A DNA stretch of 58,385 nucleotides from Planctomycetota bacterium (GTDB lineage Bacteria > Planctomycetota > UBA1135 > UBA2386). A program made the translations under genes and the position numbers. The stretch is taken from contig JAPYTD010000001.1 of the NCBI GenBank assembly GCA_029936315.1, forward strand, positions 41,335 to 99,719. The letters run 5' to 3'. Below are positions 35,948 to 44,235 of the stretch, piece by piece. Within the stretch, counting starts at the first letter, position 1; every line of letters starts with the position of its first letter. Under the pieces are notes generated by a model. It made no database searches. It was not told the DNA's origin and saw only the letters and a program-made list of their open reading frames with translations.

Positions 35948-38569
35948 CTACTTGGCCACGAAGTTGACCAGCTTGTTCGGCACAACGATCTCCTTGACAA
36001 CGTTCTTGCCTTCGAGCCAACTCGCAACCGAGTCGCGAGCTGCCGCAAGTGCCTCATCCTTCGAGGCGTTACGCGGCAGCTTGACGCGGGCGCGAACCTT
36101 GCCGAGCACCTGCACCGCGATCTCAACATCATCGTCAACGAGCAGTTTCTCGTCGACGGTCGGCCATGCCGCGTAGGTCAGCAGGCCCTCGCCGCCGAGG
36201 CGATGCCACAGCTCCTCGCAGATGTGCGGCGCAAACGGCGCCAACACCTGTGCAAAGCGCAACAGCTGGCTACGCGACAGCTTGTCCATCGCCTTGGTCG
36301 CTTCGTTGACGAAGATCATCATGGCGGCGATCGCGGTGTTGAACGCCATACGCTCGATGTCGCCGGTGACCTTGTGGATCATGCGATGCAACGCCTTCTC
36401 AAGCGCGGCATCGCGGTCGCGGTCTTCGCTGAGCCAGGCGTGCACCGTGCCCTTCTCGGCATCTTCGGGCACGGCCAGACGCCATGAACGGTGTAAGAAG
36501 CGGTGCACACCAGGAACATCCTTCTGGTTCCAAGGTTTTGCGTCCGCCAATGGCCCCATGTACATCTCGTAGAGACGCAGCGTGTCGGCGCCGAACTCGT
36601 TGACGATGTCGTCGGGGTTGACGACGTTGCCGTAGCGCTTGCTCATCTTGGTGACGGTCTGCTTAAGCTTCTTGCCCGTCTCGATGTGCACGACGTCGTC
36701 GCCGTCGACCTTGGTTTTGTCCCTCGGGATGACCGCACCGCGCTCATCCTGGTAGGCAAACGCTTGGATCATTCCCTGGTTATAGAGCTTGTGGAACGGC
36801 TCCTTGACCGAGACGAGGCCGTCATCGTGCAGGGCCTTGGTCCAGAAGCGCGAGTAGAGCAGGTGGCCTACGGCGTGCTCCGTGCCGCCCACATACAGGT
36901 CGACCGGTAGCCAGTAGTCACTCGCAGCCTTGCTACAAAACTCGTTGTCGTTGTTCGGATCGCAGAAGCGCAGGAAGTACCAACTCGAGCCAGCGGCGCC
37001 GGGCATCGTGTTGATCTCGCGCGTCGCGGGCCGACCCGATGCATCCGTCGTCTTGACCCAGTCCTGGGCGCGGATCAACGGCGACTCGGGCACCCCACCG
37101 GGCTTGAAGTCCTCCATCATCGGCAGTTCGACCGGCAACTGGTCGTCGGCAACCAACTGCACACCGTCATCGGTGTGCAGCACCGGGAATGGCTCGCCCC
37201 AATAGCGCTGACGTGAGAACAACCAGTCACGAATCTTGTAGGTCGTCTTCGCCTCGCCGCGGCCCTCCGCCACCAACCACTCGATCAATTGCCGCATGCC
37301 GTCGGCCATCGACAGGCCGTGCAGCGTGATCTTGCCGTCATGCGTCTGGCAGTGCGCGGCATACGGAGCCTCGTCGGTGCAGCACTTGTCGCCGCTCGCA
37401 ACCGCGCGGTCCGATTCGGCGTCGCCGGTATCGGGCGCGAAGATACCCGGGATGGCAATGCCGAACTTCTGCGCAAACTCGAAGTCGCGCTCGTCACCGG
37501 CTGGCACCGCCATGATCGCGCCGGTGCCATAGGTCACGATGACGTAGTCGGCGATCCAAACCGGAATGCGGCCCTTGGGATCATCCTTCTTGAACAGCGG
37601 ATTGTGGGCATAGGCACCGGTCCACACACCGCTCTTCTCTTTGGCAAGTTCGGTGCGCTCCAACTCGCTCTTCGCGGCGGCCGCCTTGACGTAGCCAGCC
37701 ACAGCCGACTGCTGCGCGGCCGTCGTTATCTGGCTGACCAATGCATGCTCAGGAGCCAACACCATGAACGACGCGCCGAACAAGGTGTCGGGGCGCGTCG
37801 TGAAAACACGGATCTTCTTGTCGCCGTGCTCCGCAACGTCGAACTCGATCTCAGCACCTTCACTCTTGCCAATCCATTCGCGCTGCATCGTCTTGAGCGA
37901 CTCGGACCAGTCCAGGTCATCGAGATCTTGCAACAGGCGCTCGGCGTACTCGGTGATCTTCAGCACCCATTGGCGCAAAGGTCGACGTTCACACGGATGG
38001 TCACCGCGTTCACTACGGCCGTTGATGACTTCGTCGTTGGCCAACACCGTGCCGAGTGCCTCGCACCACCACACCGGCGCGTTCGATTCGTAAGCCAGGC
38101 CGCGTGCGTGCAACTGCTTGAAGATCCACTGCGTCCACTTGAAGTAGCTCGGGTCACACGTGCCGAACTCGCGTTCCCAATCGTAGGAGAATCCGAGCGT
38201 CTTCAACTGGCGGCGGAACGTGTCGACGTTGCGCGCAGTGCCTTCGGCTGGATGTGTGTTGGTCTGGATCGCAAACTGTTCGGCCGGCAGGCCAAACGCA
38301 TCCCACCCCATCGGGTGCAACACGTTGAAACCCTTCGCACGCTTGCAACGCGACACGATGTCGGTTGCCGTGTAGCCCTCCGGGTGGCCGACGTGCAGGC
38401 CGGACGCGGACGGGTAGGGGAACATGTCGAGCGCGTAGAACTTCGGCTGCTCCAGGTCAAAGTCCGGATCACCGGGGTTCTTGGCGCGGAACACGTTGTT
38501 CTCACTCCAAAACGCCTGCCACTTCGGTTCGATTGCGGCGGGATCGTAGGTCTGCTTCTGCTCGTCCAT
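35948..38569 (-). CDS. leuS: Leucyl-tRNA synthetase
   Basis: 873 aa from the ATG at 38569 (MDEQKQTYDPAAIEPKWQAFW). The HIGH motif appears as HVGH in YPSASGLHVGHPEGY; the editing (CP1) domain lies at about 225-410; MPGAAGSSWYFLRF marks the catalytic core; the second signature reads KMSKRYGNVV instead of the usual KMSKS. An anticodon-binding domain follows to the C-terminus. Length is normal. Essential for protein synthesis; likely transcribed alone. The longer upstream frame is rejected because it is unrelated to the family. Confidence 0.97.
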   Translation of the reverse strand: MDEQKQTYDPAAIEPKWQAFWSENNVFRAKNPGDPDFDLEQPKFYALDMFPYPSASGLHVGHPEGYTATDIVSRCKRAKGFNVLHPMGWDAFGLPAEQFAIQTNTHPAEGTARNVDTFRRQLKTLGFSYDWEREFGTCDPSYFKWTQWIFKQLHARGLAYESNAPVWWCEALGTVLANDEVINGRSERGDHPCERRPLRQWVLKITEYAERLLQDLDDLDWSESLKTMQREWIGKSEGAEIEFDVAEHGDKKIRVFTTRPDTLFGASFMVLAPEHALVSQITTAAQQSAVAGYVKAAAAKSELERTELAKEKSGVWTGAYAHNPLFKKDDPKGRIPVWIADYVIVTYGTGAIMAVPAGDERDFEFAQKFGIAIPGIFAPDTGDAESDRAVASGDKCCTDEAPYAAHCQTHDGKITLHGLSMADGMRQLIEWLVAEGRGEAKTTYKIRDWLFSRQRYWGEPFPVLHTDDGVQLVADDQLPVELPMMEDFKPGGVPESPLIRAQDWVKTTDASGRPATREINTMPGAAGSSWYFLRFCDPNNDNEFCSKAASDYWLPVDLYVGGTEHAVGHLLYSRFWTKALHDDGLVSVKEPFHKLYNQGMIQAFAYQDERGAVIPRDKTKVDGDDVVHIETGKKLKQTVTKMSKRYGNVVNPDDIVNEFGADTLRLYEMYMGPLADAKPWNQKDVPGVHRFLHRSWRLAVPEDAEKGTVHAWLSEDRDRDAALEKALHRMIHKVTGDIERMAFNTAIAAMMIFVNEATKAMDKLSRSQLLRFAQVLAPFAPHICEELWHRLGGEGLLTYAAWPTVDEKLLVDDDVEIAVQVLGKVRARVKLPRNASKDEALAAARDSVASWLEGKNVVKEIVVPNKLVNFVAK

Positions 38570-38761
38570 TGCTGCCTCTAAGGGCGGAGCAGTATGACAG
38601 CCAATGGCCTCGGAACCAGGGGGGATTGGGGCCAACGCGTTTGAAGGCCTCGTCAGAAGCCGCGCCGCATGCCAAATCCCAGCCCTGTCGCCCCGCACCG
38701 GACTACATCCGCGAACGCAGAGCCACTCGCAATCGGAGCCGGCCCGCGCAAAACTAGGTGC

Positions 38762-39052
38762 ATGCGTTTCCCTAACGACATGTCCTTTCACATACGGATG
38801 GCCGCGCTGGTGATCGCATCGCTCTTCCTTGAGCACATCGCCAATACTCGGCTGCCCAACTGGTCTTCGCCGCAGATCGGCATCATCACGTTCGTAATGG
38901 GCATGGCCTGGATCGCGTTGTTCACGATGCACCACGGTGTCGCACTGCAGGACCGCATCCGCGTGCTCGAGGACAAACTCGAACGCACAAACCAGTTGGC
39001 GGAGATACTCGCTGACGAAACCCGGCAGCGGCGTTCGTTGCCACCGATGTGA
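38762..39052 (+). CDS. Small membrane protein with coiled tail
   Basis: 96 aa from the ATG at 38762. Two hydrophobic segments (AALVIASLFLEHIANT, IGIITFVMGMAWIALFTM) then a helical acidic/basic tail (LQDRIRVLEDKLERTNQLAEILADE) likely to be a coiled coil. No family recognised. Confidence 0.62.
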   Translation: MRFPNDMSFHIRMAALVIASLFLEHIANTRLPNWSSPQIGIITFVMGMAWIALFTMHHGVALQDRIRVLEDKLERTNQLAEILADETRQRRSLPPM

Positions 39053-39062
39053 ATGGCATGGA

Positions 39063-39150
39063 CCTGCTGCAATCGAACAGGTGGCGGATGCCCTGCCAAG
39101 GTCGATCGCGCACGTCGCCTACCACACCGGCCAGACGGCAAGTAGAAGAC
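39063..39150 (+). pseudogene. DUF1572/DinB-like C-terminal remnant
   Basis: In one frame the + strand encodes AADALPRSIAHVAYHTGQTA-like sequence (codons from about 39063 to 39140). The core SIAHVAYHTGQ is the characteristic last helix with metal-binding His of DUF1572/DinB-like proteins, where GQIV is usual. No upstream part of the gene remains, and the fragment runs into the dispersed repeat at 39162. Confidence 0.5.
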
Positions 39151-39161
39151 ATCAGTCAGGT

Positions 39162-39180
39162 GCCGTACTAGCACCCTTGG
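39162..39180 (+). repeat. Dispersed short repeat, copy A
   Basis: GCCGTACTAGCACCCTTGG; shares CCGTACTAGCAC and CTTGG with the copy at 57168. It contains the stop codon of the ATP-grasp gene (CTA at 39168-39170 on the minus strand). Confidence 0.55.
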
Positions 39181-40022
39181 AGCAGTGCGTCGGCGAAGCG
39201 GTTGGGGGCGGCTTGGTTGTGCAGCACGAATAGATCGGGCTCGATGACTTCGACTTCCATCAGCAGGGATTGGGTGTCGGTTAACACCATGTCGATGCGG
39301 GCAAAGAGCGCGGGCTCTGGCAGCAAGGCGAGCACGGAACGTGCGACGGACAACTGCTCCGTGGTGAGCGTCGCCGGCTCGGTGTGGCCACCGTGCTCGT
39401 GCTGCACCAGAATGCAACCTTGCTTTGGGCGCTTGACGACGGCGTGCGAGAAGTCGCCATGGAAGAACATGGCGGAGGTTTCACCATGGGTGCGGATCTC
39501 GGGGATCAGTGGCTGGACCAGGGCATCGCAGTGCAGTGCAGCGGCCGCACGGTCGAGGCTGGATGAGTCGTCGCGACGCATGATCGTCAGGCCGCTGGCT
39601 CCGGCTCCGACGACCGGTTTGGCGATGGCTTCGGTGAGGCCGAGTTCGTGCATCGCGGTTGCCAGCGACGCAGCGTCGGGCGAAGACAAGCGTGTTGGCG
39701 GTAGTGGCGCGCCACGTTCGGCCAGATCCAGCAAGTAGGTCTTGTTGCTGTTCCACGCCATCAGACGGGGTGAGTTGGCAACCTCACCACGAACAGATTC
39801 GAGAGCGTGCAACCACTCAGCAAACGCGTCCAACGTTTCGAAGTAGTCCCACGTCGAACGCACAACAACCAGGTCGGCCTCGGCGAACGGTTCGAACGGC
39901 CCGTTCCACGGGCTTGCAATAACCGTGCAGCCGCGCGCCTCAAGCGCCCGGGCAATCGGCACATCATCCGGCTGAAATGCCGGCATGGACCGACACGTCG
40001 CGAACACGATGTCCTTCTTCAT
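39168..40022 (-). CDS. ATP-grasp family ligase
   Basis: 284 aa. N-terminal pre-grasp part (VFATCRSMPAFQPDDVPIARALEARGCTVI ... VVVRSTWDYFE) and ATP-grasp core (AIAKPVVGAGASGLTIM, AMFFHGDFSHAVVKRP, FARIDMVL, LMEVEVIEPDLF with metal ligands). It resembles the glutathione-synthetase-like ATP-grasp subgroup that includes DcsG of cycloserine biosynthesis (RSTWDY motif). It would join an acyl-phosphate to an amine or thiol; substrate unknown. ATGA overlap with the upstream methyltransferase shows translational coupling. Confidence 0.85.
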   Translation of the reverse strand: MKKDIVFATCRSMPAFQPDDVPIARALEARGCTVIASPWNGPFEPFAEADLVVVRSTWDYFETLDAFAEWLHALESVRGEVANSPRLMAWNSNKTYLLDLAERGAPLPPTRLSSPDAASLATAMHELGLTEAIAKPVVGAGASGLTIMRRDDSSSLDRAAAALHCDALVQPLIPEIRTHGETSAMFFHGDFSHAVVKRPKQGCILVQHEHGGHTEPATLTTEQLSVARSVLALLPEPALFARIDMVLTDTQSLLMEVEVIEPDLFVLHNQAAPNRFADALLQGC

Positions 40023-40699
40023 CTGACGCCGCGGTAACGCAGCACAAACGCTGGCGGCACATTGCGCATGATCGGACCAATGCGCTCGAAGTTCTGGAAG
40101 CGCTCGGCCATGAGTCCGCGGAATCGGCGCGCGGACTTCATGCCGTAGGCATGCGCGTATTGGAACGTGCGGAAGTCACACTCCGAATCCTGTAGTGCCC
40201 AGACCAGGCCATCGATGACGGAGTCTTGCACAGCGGGTGGCAAGCTCGCGAACGGTAGGCCGGAGATGATCCGCGCTGGTCGCGGCAAGCCACGGTCGGC
40301 GAGGATCTGCTTCACGTCACCTGCCGAACCGAGATGGAACGACATGTTCGTGAAACGCGTCGCCAACAAGTCGTGGAACTCAGGCTGCAACTCGATGCCG
40401 AGATACTGCGCGTTTGCTGGCAAACGCTCGTTGATCACCGCGGTCATCGGCCCGGTGCCCGGACCGTATTCGACCACCAGCTCACCTTCCTTGATGTGGT
40501 CAAGGGTGCCCACCAAGGCACGGGACAAGAACCGCGAACTCGGCAAGACCGCACCGACCGACGTCGGGTTCTTCAAGAAGCTGCCGAAGAAGCCGAAGCC
40601 ATCACGCAGCGGTCGACGTTTGGGTGCCGCCTGCTGGCCAGACGGATCGGGAGTGGGTTCCGGCGAAGGGTCCAAGCCACCACCTTGCCGTGAGCCCAT
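40019..40699 (-). CDS. Phospholipid N-methyltransferase-like (PmtA/COG3963-type) methyltransferase
   Basis: 226 aa. A charged, Pro-rich N-terminus precedes the family start (FGFFGSFLKNPTSVGAVLPSSRFLSRALV). SAM motif I is VVEYGPGTGPMT, followed by YLGIELQPEF and a catalytic-loop segment ISGLPFASLPP. This matches the PmtA-like/rRNA-dimethylase-like group that methylates phosphatidylethanolamine. Its start overlaps the ferredoxin stop as TGATG and its stop overlaps the ATP-grasp start as ATGA, so the three genes are a tight operon. Confidence 0.85.
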   Translation of the reverse strand: MGSRQGGGLDPSPEPTPDPSGQQAAPKRRPLRDGFGFFGSFLKNPTSVGAVLPSSRFLSRALVGTLDHIKEGELVVEYGPGTGPMTAVINERLPANAQYLGIELQPEFHDLLATRFTNMSFHLGSAGDVKQILADRGLPRPARIISGLPFASLPPAVQDSVIDGLVWALQDSECDFRTFQYAHAYGMKSARRFRGLMAERFQNFERIGPIMRNVPPAFVLRYRGVR

Positions 40700-40998
40700 C
40701 AGTCCGTCAACGCGTCACCGGCGACCGTGATCTTGCCCGAACGAACCTTGGCAGAACACAACAGGCGACAATCCTCGCCCACCCCCATGCGATCGAGGGT
40801 ACCGCGCTCGTGCTCCTCACAGGGTTCGAGCGCGTCGGATTCGGCAGTCAGGCGATGTGCATCGGTACCGCACATACCACGGAGACAACCAGTCATGATC
40901 TCGACACCGGCCAGTTCGGATGCGGCGAGTAACGTCGTGCCCGGCTGCACGAACACGGTCTTATCAGCTTCTGCGAAGTGCACCTCGACGAGGTTCAT
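40699..40998 (-). CDS. [2Fe-2S] ferredoxin with altered cluster motif
   Basis: 99 aa from the ATG at 40998 (MNLVEVHFAEADKT). Plant-type ferredoxin fold with the cluster loop GCLRGMCGTDAHRL. The expected CxxxxCxxC reads C38-x4-C43-x2-D46, so the third Cys is Asp; further Cys residues are C60, C77 and C81 (DCRLLCSAKV). The Asp could be a cluster ligand or Cys60 could substitute. First gene of the operon with the methyltransferase and ATP-grasp gene. Confidence 0.85.
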   Translation of the reverse strand: MNLVEVHFAEADKTVFVQPGTTLLAASELAGVEIMTGCLRGMCGTDAHRLTAESDALEPCEEHERGTLDRMGVGEDCRLLCSAKVRSGKITVAGDALTD

Positions 40999-41078
40999 GC
41001 CTCTGCGATACCCCCCCACACCGACAGATCAAGCTCAGACTGGCAACGCCGGCGTCTTGGCCCGAACATCGCGCCACC

Positions 41079-42890
41079 ATGCAGCTCACCGCGCTCGACT
41101 GGACGATCATCGCTGGCTACTTCGCCCTCGCGCTCGGAGTCGGCCTCTACTTCAAGAAACGCGCCGGCTCTAGCTTCATCGAGTACTTCGCCTCCGGGCG
41201 CAGGCTGCCGTGGTGGATCGCCGGAACCTCGATGGTTGCGACTACGTTTGCCGCCGATACGCCGCTGGCAGTTACCGGCTTGATCGCAAAGAACGGGTTG
41301 GCTGGCAACTGGTTCTGGTGGGCGTTTGCACTCGGCGGAATGTTGACCGTGTTCGTCTTCGCCAAGCTGTGGCGACGCGCCGAGGTTTTGACGGACGTCG
41401 AACTGATCGAATTGCGCTACTCCGGCAAACCAGCCGCGTTCCTGCGTGGCTTCCGCGCGGTCTACGTGGCAGTCATCGTCAACTCGTTCATCATCGGCTG
41501 GGTAACGCAGGCGATGTTGACGGTGCTGCGGCACACGGTCTTGACCGACCTCCCCGAGGATAGTTGGACCGACTTCTGGTTGGTCGTCGGCATGCTCGGC
41601 ATCACCGGCATCTACAGCGTGCTGTCCGGGCTTTGGGGTGTCGCCATCACCGACATGATCCAGTTCGTTCTGGCGATGGCTGGCTGCACGGTGCTGGCGT
41701 GGCTGGCGGTCGATCACGTCGGCGGCATTGACGAGCTTCGCATCAAGACCGCTGAGAACTTCGGCGACACACAGGTCTTCGACTTCATTCCCAACTTCGG
41801 CTCGGACGCGGCATGGATGCCAGCAGGCGTGTTCCTGGCACTGGCCCTCGGGCAGTGGTGGGCGACGTGGTATCCCGGAGCAGAACCCGGAGGCGGCGGC
41901 TACATCGTGCAGCGCATGGCTTCGTGCAAAGACGAGAAGCACGCGTTCAAAGCGACGTTGTTCTTCCAAATCACACACTACTGCGTGCGGCCTTGGCCTT
42001 GGATCATCGTCGCATTCGCGGCACTCGCGATGCACCCCGAACTCCGGACTTGGGCGACCGATGGTGATCCCAAAACCGACCCCGGCGCCGGCTTCCCCAT
42101 GGTCATAGCCGAGCTGGCTCCATCCGGACTGGCGGGCTTGCTCCTCGTTACGTTTTGTGCTGCGTTCATGTCGACGATCAGCACGCAGATGAACTGGGGC
42201 GCCAGCTACGTCGTCAACGACCTGTATCGGCGGTTCATTGCCCCCGAGGCTGATGACCGACAACTCGTGCGCGTCTCGCGCATCGCTTCGGGTGGCGTCT
42301 TGCTACTCGGTGCAGTCGCCGCCTTCATCATGCGAGCGCTATCGATCTCGGTCGACGATGCTTGGGCAATCCTCGCAGCCCTTGGCGGTGGCCTCGGATC
42401 CGTATTCTTGCTGCGCTGGTTCTGGTGGCGGGTCAACGCATGGAGCGAACTCGCAGCGATGCTCGCGTCCATCGGCTTGTTCTTCGGTGTCAAGGTATGG
42501 CAACAAGGAGTGCCCGAATCCGAACGCCTCGCGGGGCAATACACCGCGCTGCTAGTCGCAACGGGATCGCTCGGCATCTGGCTTGTGGTCACGTTCATGA
42601 CATCGCCGGAGCCAATGGAGAAGTTGACTGCCTTCTATCGCAAAGTCCGGCCGGATGGCCCCGGTTGGAAGCCCGTCGCTGCGGCGGCACCCGATGTCCA
42701 ACCCGATGGCAACCTTGGCCGCAACCTATTGTGCACGGTGCTCGGCACCGCGGTCATCTGGCTGATGCTGCCCGCGGTTGGCGCAGTGATCTTCGGCGAA
42801 TACGGCAAGGGCTTTGCATTGATGGCAGCTGCAGGCACGTCGGCGTTCTTGATGTTCAAGCTGGCGAGCAAGCAACTCAGTACGGCCTAG
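41079..42890 (+). CDS. Sodium:solute symporter (SSS family)
   Basis: 603 aa from the ATG at 41079 (MQLTALDWTIIAGYFALALGVGLYF); the longer frame upstream lies over the ferredoxin start. At least 13 hydrophobic segments; the family start FIEYFASGRRLPWWIAGTSMVATTFAADTPLAVTGL is clear, and STISTQMNWGASYVVNDLY matches the conserved Na-site region on TM8. Imports a small solute with Na+; the substrate cannot be assigned. Confidence 0.92.
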   Translation: MQLTALDWTIIAGYFALALGVGLYFKKRAGSSFIEYFASGRRLPWWIAGTSMVATTFAADTPLAVTGLIAKNGLAGNWFWWAFALGGMLTVFVFAKLWRRAEVLTDVELIELRYSGKPAAFLRGFRAVYVAVIVNSFIIGWVTQAMLTVLRHTVLTDLPEDSWTDFWLVVGMLGITGIYSVLSGLWGVAITDMIQFVLAMAGCTVLAWLAVDHVGGIDELRIKTAENFGDTQVFDFIPNFGSDAAWMPAGVFLALALGQWWATWYPGAEPGGGGYIVQRMASCKDEKHAFKATLFFQITHYCVRPWPWIIVAFAALAMHPELRTWATDGDPKTDPGAGFPMVIAELAPSGLAGLLLVTFCAAFMSTISTQMNWGASYVVNDLYRRFIAPEADDRQLVRVSRIASGGVLLLGAVAAFIMRALSISVDDAWAILAALGGGLGSVFLLRWFWWRVNAWSELAAMLASIGLFFGVKVWQQGVPESERLAGQYTALLVATGSLGIWLVVTFMTSPEPMEKLTAFYRKVRPDGPGWKPVAAAAPDVQPDGNLGRNLLCTVLGTAVIWLMLPAVGAVIFGEYGKGFALMAAAGTSAFLMFKLASKQLSTA

Positions 42891-42954
42891 GCCGCTCGCG
42901 CACGTGGCTCAATCCGTTCGCCCAAGGGCCGAACTATTGGAGCCAACAATCAAC

Positions 42955-43923
42955 CTACATGAACAGGCGATGCTGGCGGAAACGTGCCTGGATGCCTTCA
43001 TCCCCAGGAACCGTGCGCGGCATCAAGCCGCCACAGATCTGGATCAGGCGTTCGGACATTGCCGTCACGGCGAGCGACGTCGGCGCATCGGGCTCGGTCG
43101 CGATCAACGGCAACTGACCAAGTCGATGCTGCATGACCGAATCATCGTCCGGAATCTCACCGAGGTAGCGCAGCTCAACACCAACCTTTTGGCTCGCGAC
43201 TTCGGTCAGTCGTTGGAACGCCATTTCGCCCCGACCCGGTGTGCCAACACGGTTGACGACGATCAAGAACTTGGCGCTCGACTTGAGCTGGGCCACGCAC
43301 TTGATGACTGCATAGGCATCGACCAACGCGGCAATCTCGGGCTGCGTCACCAGCACGATCCAATCGGCGCTGAGCATCGTCAACACGGTGGCCGGGGCAA
43401 TGCCGGCGCCGAGATCGAGCAGCAACGTGTCTTCGCTCGCGGCCAGCACGCCGAGTTCACGCGCAAACAGCATCAAGTCCTTATCAGTCGGCGTCGCCAT
43501 GCGGCGCACACCCGACGCACCGGGCAACAACCGTGGACCACACGGCGATTTGATCAACACCTGCTCAAGCGTGCACTGCCCCTGAAGCAACTGTTGCAAA
43601 GTCAGAGTCGGCTTGACACCCATCAACAGGTGGTCACACGCCAGGCCAAAGTCAGCATCGACCAACACCGTACGGCGTTCGGAACGATGCAGTGCGACAG
43701 CCAATGACGTCGCAAAGAACGACTTTCCGGTGCCGCCCTTGCCACTCGCAATCGCGATCGAGGCAGCTTCCTGCAGCGCCGCCGGCGGGCTGCGCAGACC
43801 TTGGAGCAGGCGGCCGAATAGCCCCTTTCCTCGTGGTCCTAGAGCACTTCGGCTGGTACTTGCCGCACCAGTCTTGGCACTCTGGCCTTTGCTCGTCTGT
43901 TGGCCGTTAACCGCACCGTCCAT
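42955..43923 (-). CDS. MinD/FlhG-like ParA-family ATPase
   Basis: 322 aa from the ATG at 43923. A low-complexity N-terminus of about 40 residues is followed by the deviant Walker A motif IASGKGGTGKS, the switch-type VLVDADFGLACDHLLMG, and LLLDLGAGIAP. It resembles FlhG/MinD-type positioning ATPases that count or place flagella or other polar structures, but no flagellar gene is nearby. Function therefore open. Confidence 0.85.
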   Translation of the reverse strand: MDGAVNGQQTSKGQSAKTGAASTSRSALGPRGKGLFGRLLQGLRSPPAALQEAASIAIASGKGGTGKSFFATSLAVALHRSERRTVLVDADFGLACDHLLMGVKPTLTLQQLLQGQCTLEQVLIKSPCGPRLLPGASGVRRMATPTDKDLMLFARELGVLAASEDTLLLDLGAGIAPATVLTMLSADWIVLVTQPEIAALVDAYAVIKCVAQLKSSAKFLIVVNRVGTPGRGEMAFQRLTEVASQKVGVELRYLGEIPDDDSVMQHRLGQLPLIATEPDAPTSLAVTAMSERLIQICGGLMPRTVPGDEGIQARFRQHRLFM

Positions 43924-44235
43924 AAATATTTGTCGACCCCCCACGGGCCACGCAGCTGACCCTGCGCGCGCATAAGCTTCGCAGATCCCGGGTCGCGGCG
44001 CAGCGATTTTGTCCGATGAGGACGAATCGAATGACTCCCTGGCTACCGCGAACCGTTCACGGGGCCTGGGGACCGCCGCATACGCACGGCGACGGTTCTA
44101 TTCACATTCTTGCTCCTAACGTTCGCGGCCAGCATGACCTGGGCGTTCTGGCCGACCAGGAACGCTGCCCCAAGAGCCCGTGAAGAATGCCCCTACGGAA
44201 GTGCCTGCGCGGGCACCCTTGGCGAACAGTCGGTT
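43924..44235. other. 312-bp intergenic region
   Basis: No supported gene, RNA or repeat. Short ORFs here have atypical composition. It separates the MinD-like start from the 3' end of the FHA-protease gene and must contain the MinD-like gene's promoter (AT-rich ATAAATATTT next to the ATG). Confidence 0.5.
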
